DNA of 18,084 bases from JALOAT01 sp041677345 (GTDB lineage Bacteria > Pseudomonadota > Gammaproteobacteria > Thiohalomonadales > Thiohalomonadaceae): positions 1 to 18,084 of the forward strand of contig JBAYQE010000053.1 of the NCBI GenBank assembly GCA_041677345.1, in the 5' to 3' direction. A model generated the notes under the pieces. It saw nothing but the letters and a program-made list of their open reading frames with translations, was not told the origin of the DNA and did no database searches. Positions within the stretch are counted from its first letter, which is position 1. Every line of letters begins with the position of its first letter. Of this stretch, positions 15,310 to 18,084 are shown piece by piece. Made by a program: the position numbers and the translations under genes.

Positions 15310-15315
15310 TATACT
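15310..15315 (+). promoter_or_regulatory. -10 box of rnd
   Basis: TATACT, the same hexamer as in the divergent promoter, predicts a start near 15322 and a leader of about 20 bases carrying AAAGGAA before the rnd ATG. The -35 region is poor. Confidence 0.5.
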
Positions 15316-15341
15316 CGCGTCTTGTTCAAAAGGAACCTTCC

Positions 15342-16517
15342 ATGCAGACGCTTTATGTGGATACGCCGGAGGCGCTGCGTGCGCTGGCCGAATCCCTGCG
15401 CGGCAGCCCCTGGCTGGCGCTCGATACAGAATTCATCCGGGAGAAGACTTTCCGGCCGCAGCTCAGCCTGGTACAGGTATCCAATGGCAGCCTGACCGCC
15501 TGCGTCGATCCGCTCGCACTCACGGATCTGACGCCCCTGCTCGACTTGATCTATAACCCGACCGTCACGAAAGTGATGCACGCGGCCCGTCAGGACCTGG
15601 AAATCTTCCTCGAATTGCGAGGTGAACTTCCACGCCCTGTTTTCGACACCCAGGTGGCTGCGACGGTTCTGGGCTACGGTGACCAAGTCGGCTACGGTAG
15701 CCTCGTGCGCCAGGTGCTGGGCGTCGATCTCGAGAAGGCACACACGCGTACCGATTGGATGCAGCGCCCCCTGGCACCCGATCAAATCGAATACGCCGCC
15801 GACGACGTGCGCCATCTTGCGCCGCTTTACCAGCGCCTGCGTGCACAGCTCGACGCCAAGGGCCGGCTCGACTGGCTGGACGAGGACTTCGCCGCACTGG
15901 TGGAGCCGCGTACCTATCGCACACCACCCGAGGAGGCCTGGCTGCGCATCAGGGGTGCGGGCAAGCTCAAGGGTGCCCAGTTGGCCGCGCTGCGTGCACT
16001 CACCGCCTGGCGTGAGGAGCAGGCCATGGCGCTGGACAAGCCGCGCCGCTGGATACTGAAGGACGAAATGCTCATCGAACTGGCCCGGCAGATGCCCGAC
16101 ACCCTGGCGAAGCTGGGCCGCGTACGTGGCCTCGAAGCAGCAGTGGCCAATCGCCATGGACAGAAACTGGTCACACTCATCGCCGCCGCCCGACGTCTGC
16201 CGCCCGAGCAGTGGCCTGTGCTCGATCTGGCGGAACGCCTGGATGCCTCGCAGGAGGCGGTTGTGGATCTGCTTGCCGGCGTGGTGCGGCAATTGGGTGC
16301 TGACCAAGGCGTGAGCCCCTCGGCCATTGCCTGCCGGCGTGACCTGGAGCGGGTGCTGCTCGGGGATACCGAGGTGTCCCTGCTGCATGGCTGGCGCGGC
16401 ATGCTGGCCGGACAGGCCCTGTGCGACATCGTGGCGGGCAAAACCAGGGTGCGCGTAGAAGCAGGGCGCCTGGTGCTCGAACCGGCGCAGGATTCATTGG
16501 ACGAGCGAAAGCGTTGA
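15342..16517 (+). CDS. rnd: Ribonuclease D
   Basis: The 391-residue 3'-to-5' exoribonuclease trims tRNA and other stable RNA precursors. The DEDDy catalytic set is complete: D28 and E30 in ALDTEFIREKTF, D85 in HAARQDLE, and Y151/D155 in YAADDVRHL. An HRDC domain follows at about 210-290 (EEQAMALDKPRRWILKDEML), with a second helical region to the end. E. coli RNase D has 375 residues. The start at ATG 15342 is set by AAAGGAA at good spacing and by the family's N-terminus; the frame is open for 45 more codons upstream. A cardiolipin synthase gene follows after 24 bases. Confidence 0.96.
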   Translation: MQTLYVDTPEALRALAESLRGSPWLALDTEFIREKTFRPQLSLVQVSNGSLTACVDPLALTDLTPLLDLIYNPTVTKVMHAARQDLEIFLELRGELPRPVFDTQVAATVLGYGDQVGYGSLVRQVLGVDLEKAHTRTDWMQRPLAPDQIEYAADDVRHLAPLYQRLRAQLDAKGRLDWLDEDFAALVEPRTYRTPPEEAWLRIRGAGKLKGAQLAALRALTAWREEQAMALDKPRRWILKDEMLIELARQMPDTLAKLGRVRGLEAAVANRHGQKLVTLIAAARRLPPEQWPVLDLAERLDASQEAVVDLLAGVVRQLGADQGVSPSAIACRRDLERVLLGDTEVSLLHGWRGMLAGQALCDIVAGKTRVRVEAGRLVLEPAQDSLDERKR

Positions 16518-16541
16518 TTCGCGCCGGGTACGTTCGCGCAA

Positions 16542-17681
16542 ATGGAATTCAAGCAACTGCCCCACCGTTTCCCTTGGCGTGCCGGCAATCGGTTCGAACT
16601 GTTGGTGGACGGCCCACACTTCTTCCCGGCCATGCTGGCGGCCATCGCGCAGGCACGCGAGACGGTACTGCTGGAGGTTTATCTGTTCGAGTCCGGCGCC
16701 GTGGCGGATCGCTTCATCGATGCGCTGTCTGGTGCGGTAAGGCGCGGCGTGTCGGTGTATGTGCTGCTCGATGACTTCGGCTGCCTGGCGCTATCGCGGC
16801 GCGATCGCCAGCGCCTGCGCGACGCCGGCGCACATCTCACCTTCTACAATCCGTTGCGCTTCACCGGCGTGCGCCACAACCTGTTCCGCAACCACCGCAA
16901 GCTGCTGTTGGTGGACGGCACCGTTGCCTTCGTAGGTGGCATGGGCCTCACCGATGCCTTCGCACCCGCCGAGGGTGAGCCTTGGCATGACACGGCGGTG
17001 CGCATCGAAGGACCGGTAGTGGCCGATTGGCAACTGAGTTTCGTACGCACCTGGAACCTCTGGTCGCGCCATGCACTCACGCTGCCGCCCGCGCGCCCTG
17101 CGCGCACCGGAATGCAGGTGGGCCGACTGGCGCTCAGTGCGGGCCTGCAACGCACCGAGATCAAGGGCGCCCTGCTCAAGCGCGTACGCGCAGCGGAACG
17201 GCGGGTGTGGATCGCGACCGCCTATTTCATCCCGGCACGCCGACTGCGGCGTGCACTGCGCCAAGCGGCACGTAGCGGGATTGACGTACGTCTGCTGCTC
17301 ACCGGACCGCAAACCGACCATCCTGCCGTGCGTCATGCCGGCAGGCGCTTCTATGGTCAGTTGTTGCGCGCCGGGGTGCGCATCTTCGAATACCAGCCGC
17401 GCTTCCTGCACGCCAAGGTGCAGTTGTGTGACAACTGGGTGTCCATTGGCTCCAGTAACGTGGATCGCTGGAACTTCCGCTGGAACCTCGAGGGCAACCA
17501 GGAAGTGGCAGATGCGGGCTTCGCGGCCGAGACACAGGCCTTTTTCGAACGTGACTTCGCAGTGAGCCAGGAGATCACACAGGCCGACTGGGCCAGGCGT
17601 TCAAGGTGGGCCCGGCTGCAGGAGTGGGCCTGGGGAGCGATCGATCTCTGGATGGAGCGCCGCAGCCAGTCACGACGCTAG
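16542..17681 (+). CDS. clsB: Cardiolipin synthase B-like phospholipase D family protein
   Basis: The 379-residue protein has two HKD motifs: H118-R-K120-LLLV-D125 with VGGMG after it, and H290-A-K292-VQLC-D297 with IGSSNVD after it. The N-terminus PWRAGNRFELLVDGPHFFPAM resembles ClsB, and no N-terminal membrane helices are present, unlike ClsA. It would condense phosphatidylglycerol with another phospholipid to form cardiolipin at the inner membrane. The symbol rests on overall resemblance and ClsB-like length, so another phospholipase D subgroup is possible. It lies 24 bases after rnd and has no clear Shine-Dalgarno sequence. Confidence 0.88.
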   Translation: MEFKQLPHRFPWRAGNRFELLVDGPHFFPAMLAAIAQARETVLLEVYLFESGAVADRFIDALSGAVRRGVSVYVLLDDFGCLALSRRDRQRLRDAGAHLTFYNPLRFTGVRHNLFRNHRKLLLVDGTVAFVGGMGLTDAFAPAEGEPWHDTAVRIEGPVVADWQLSFVRTWNLWSRHALTLPPARPARTGMQVGRLALSAGLQRTEIKGALLKRVRAAERRVWIATAYFIPARRLRRALRQAARSGIDVRLLLTGPQTDHPAVRHAGRRFYGQLLRAGVRIFEYQPRFLHAKVQLCDNWVSIGSSNVDRWNFRWNLEGNQEVADAGFAAETQAFFERDFAVSQEITQADWARRSRWARLQEWAWGAIDLWMERRSQSRR

Positions 17682-17828
17682 CCACGGGTACGTACGAGCG
17701 GGTTCAGCCTGCGACTTGCCACACTGGAGGGGATGGTTTCTGTGACGGCACGGCCCTGTCCCGAGGCCAAGCTGCGCGACGGTCCTGCGTGGACCATCTC
17801 AGCCTGAGGCTTCCCCGCAAACGGAAGG

Positions 17829-17873
17829 CCGGGCGGGCACAAGGGCCCGCCCTGGAGGCACCCGCCCGCCCGG
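17829..17873 (-). terminator. GC-rich hairpin downstream of the histone-like gene
   Basis: CCGGGCGGGC (17829-17838) and GCCCGCCCGG (17864-17873) are perfect 10-base inverted arms with a 25-base loop that can fold further. The hairpin begins 27 bases after the stop of the minus-strand histone-like gene. The sequence after it has only a short T-run (CCGTTT), so it is a likely but imperfect terminator. The rest of 17682-17900 shows no gene. Confidence 0.5.
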
Positions 17874-17900
17874 AACGAGCGGGGCAGATGAACGAGCCGC

Positions 17901-18084
17901 TTACTTGCGGCGCTTTACGGCCTTTTTCACAGCCTTGCGGGCGGCAACCTTCGGCATGGCGGCCTTGGCAACAGCCTTCGTGCGCGTAGCCTTCTTGGGA
18001 GCGGCCTTTTTCGGAGCGGCCTTCTTCTTGGGCGCCGCCTTCTTCATGGCGGCCCGCTTGGGAGCGGCCTTCTTGGCGACGGCC
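17901..18084 (-). CDS. Histone H1-like lysine/alanine-rich DNA-binding protein, C-terminal 60 residues
   Basis: Only the 3' end lies in the window; the start is beyond the right edge. The 60 visible residues are almost entirely Ala, Lys, Pro, Arg and Val, with repeated AAPKK units (AAPKR, then three AAPKK) and the end KAVKKAVKRRK followed by TAA. Lysine-rich tails of this kind occur in bacterial histone H1-like and AlgP-like proteins, which bind DNA non-specifically. Without the N-terminus I cannot tell whether this is a pure tail protein or a tail on another domain. A GC-rich hairpin follows the stop. Confidence 0.8.
   Translation of the reverse strand, partial: AVAKKAAPKRAAMKKAAPKKKAAPKKAAPKKATRTKAVAKAAMPKVAARKAVKKAVKRRK

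Noticed and set aside
15147..16388. 413-codon frame antisense to rnd
   Set aside because: Shadow; rnd has a complete DEDDy active site and a proper ribosome-binding site.

Overview
The window is about 18 kb of GC-rich DNA with dense, mostly short-spaced genes. The gene families (hemL, a YcbL/GloC-type hydrolase, mpl, ubiX, rnd, a ClsB-like synthase and a lysine/alanine-rich histone H1-like tail) look like a chromosome of a Gammaproteobacterium, perhaps a sulfur- or nitrogen-cycling environmental lineage. That placement is inference from family resemblance only. No tRNA, rRNA, CRISPR array, insertion sequence or phage gene was seen.

Region 1 (1-5000, minus strand) is the most unusual part. 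It is a tightly packed four-gene operon, read in the order TonB-dependent outer-membrane receptor, periplasmic/membrane-anchored protein of unknown function, NapH/CcoG-like membrane polyferredoxin, and a double-cubane-cluster (2-hydroxyacyl-CoA dehydratase / YjiM-like) protein that runs off the left edge. The last three genes overlap by 8 bases at each junction, and a near-consensus sigma-54 promoter (4983-4999) lies 60 bases before the receptor start. Together they suggest a regulated system that takes up an unknown substrate and carries out low-potential reductive chemistry.

Region 2 (5000-9725) holds a roughly 500-base intergenic stretch with a sigma-70-type promoter for hemL, then hemL and gloC (plus strand), then a secreted tandem rhodanese and a MetY-type O-acetylhomoserine sulfhydrylase (both minus strand). 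A perfect CRP-type palindrome lies upstream of the rhodanese gene.

Region 3 (9726-12410) carries a three-domain DedA-PAP2-LssY membrane phosphatase. Its 3' end runs 135 bases into the convergent gene for a stand-alone LON-domain protein.

Region 4 (12411-15103, minus strand) is a housekeeping run: a small membrane protein, mpl (peptidoglycan recycling), ubiX (prenyl-FMN synthesis) and the LON protein. A pair of degenerate inverted 32-base repeats sits between mpl and ubiX.

Region 5 (15104-18084) has divergent TATACT promoters, then rnd and a ClsB-like cardiolipin synthase on the plus strand. At the right edge, on the minus strand, is the C-terminal end of a histone H1-like protein followed by a GC-rich hairpin. 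Most long ORFs antisense to these genes are by-products of high GC and were left out.
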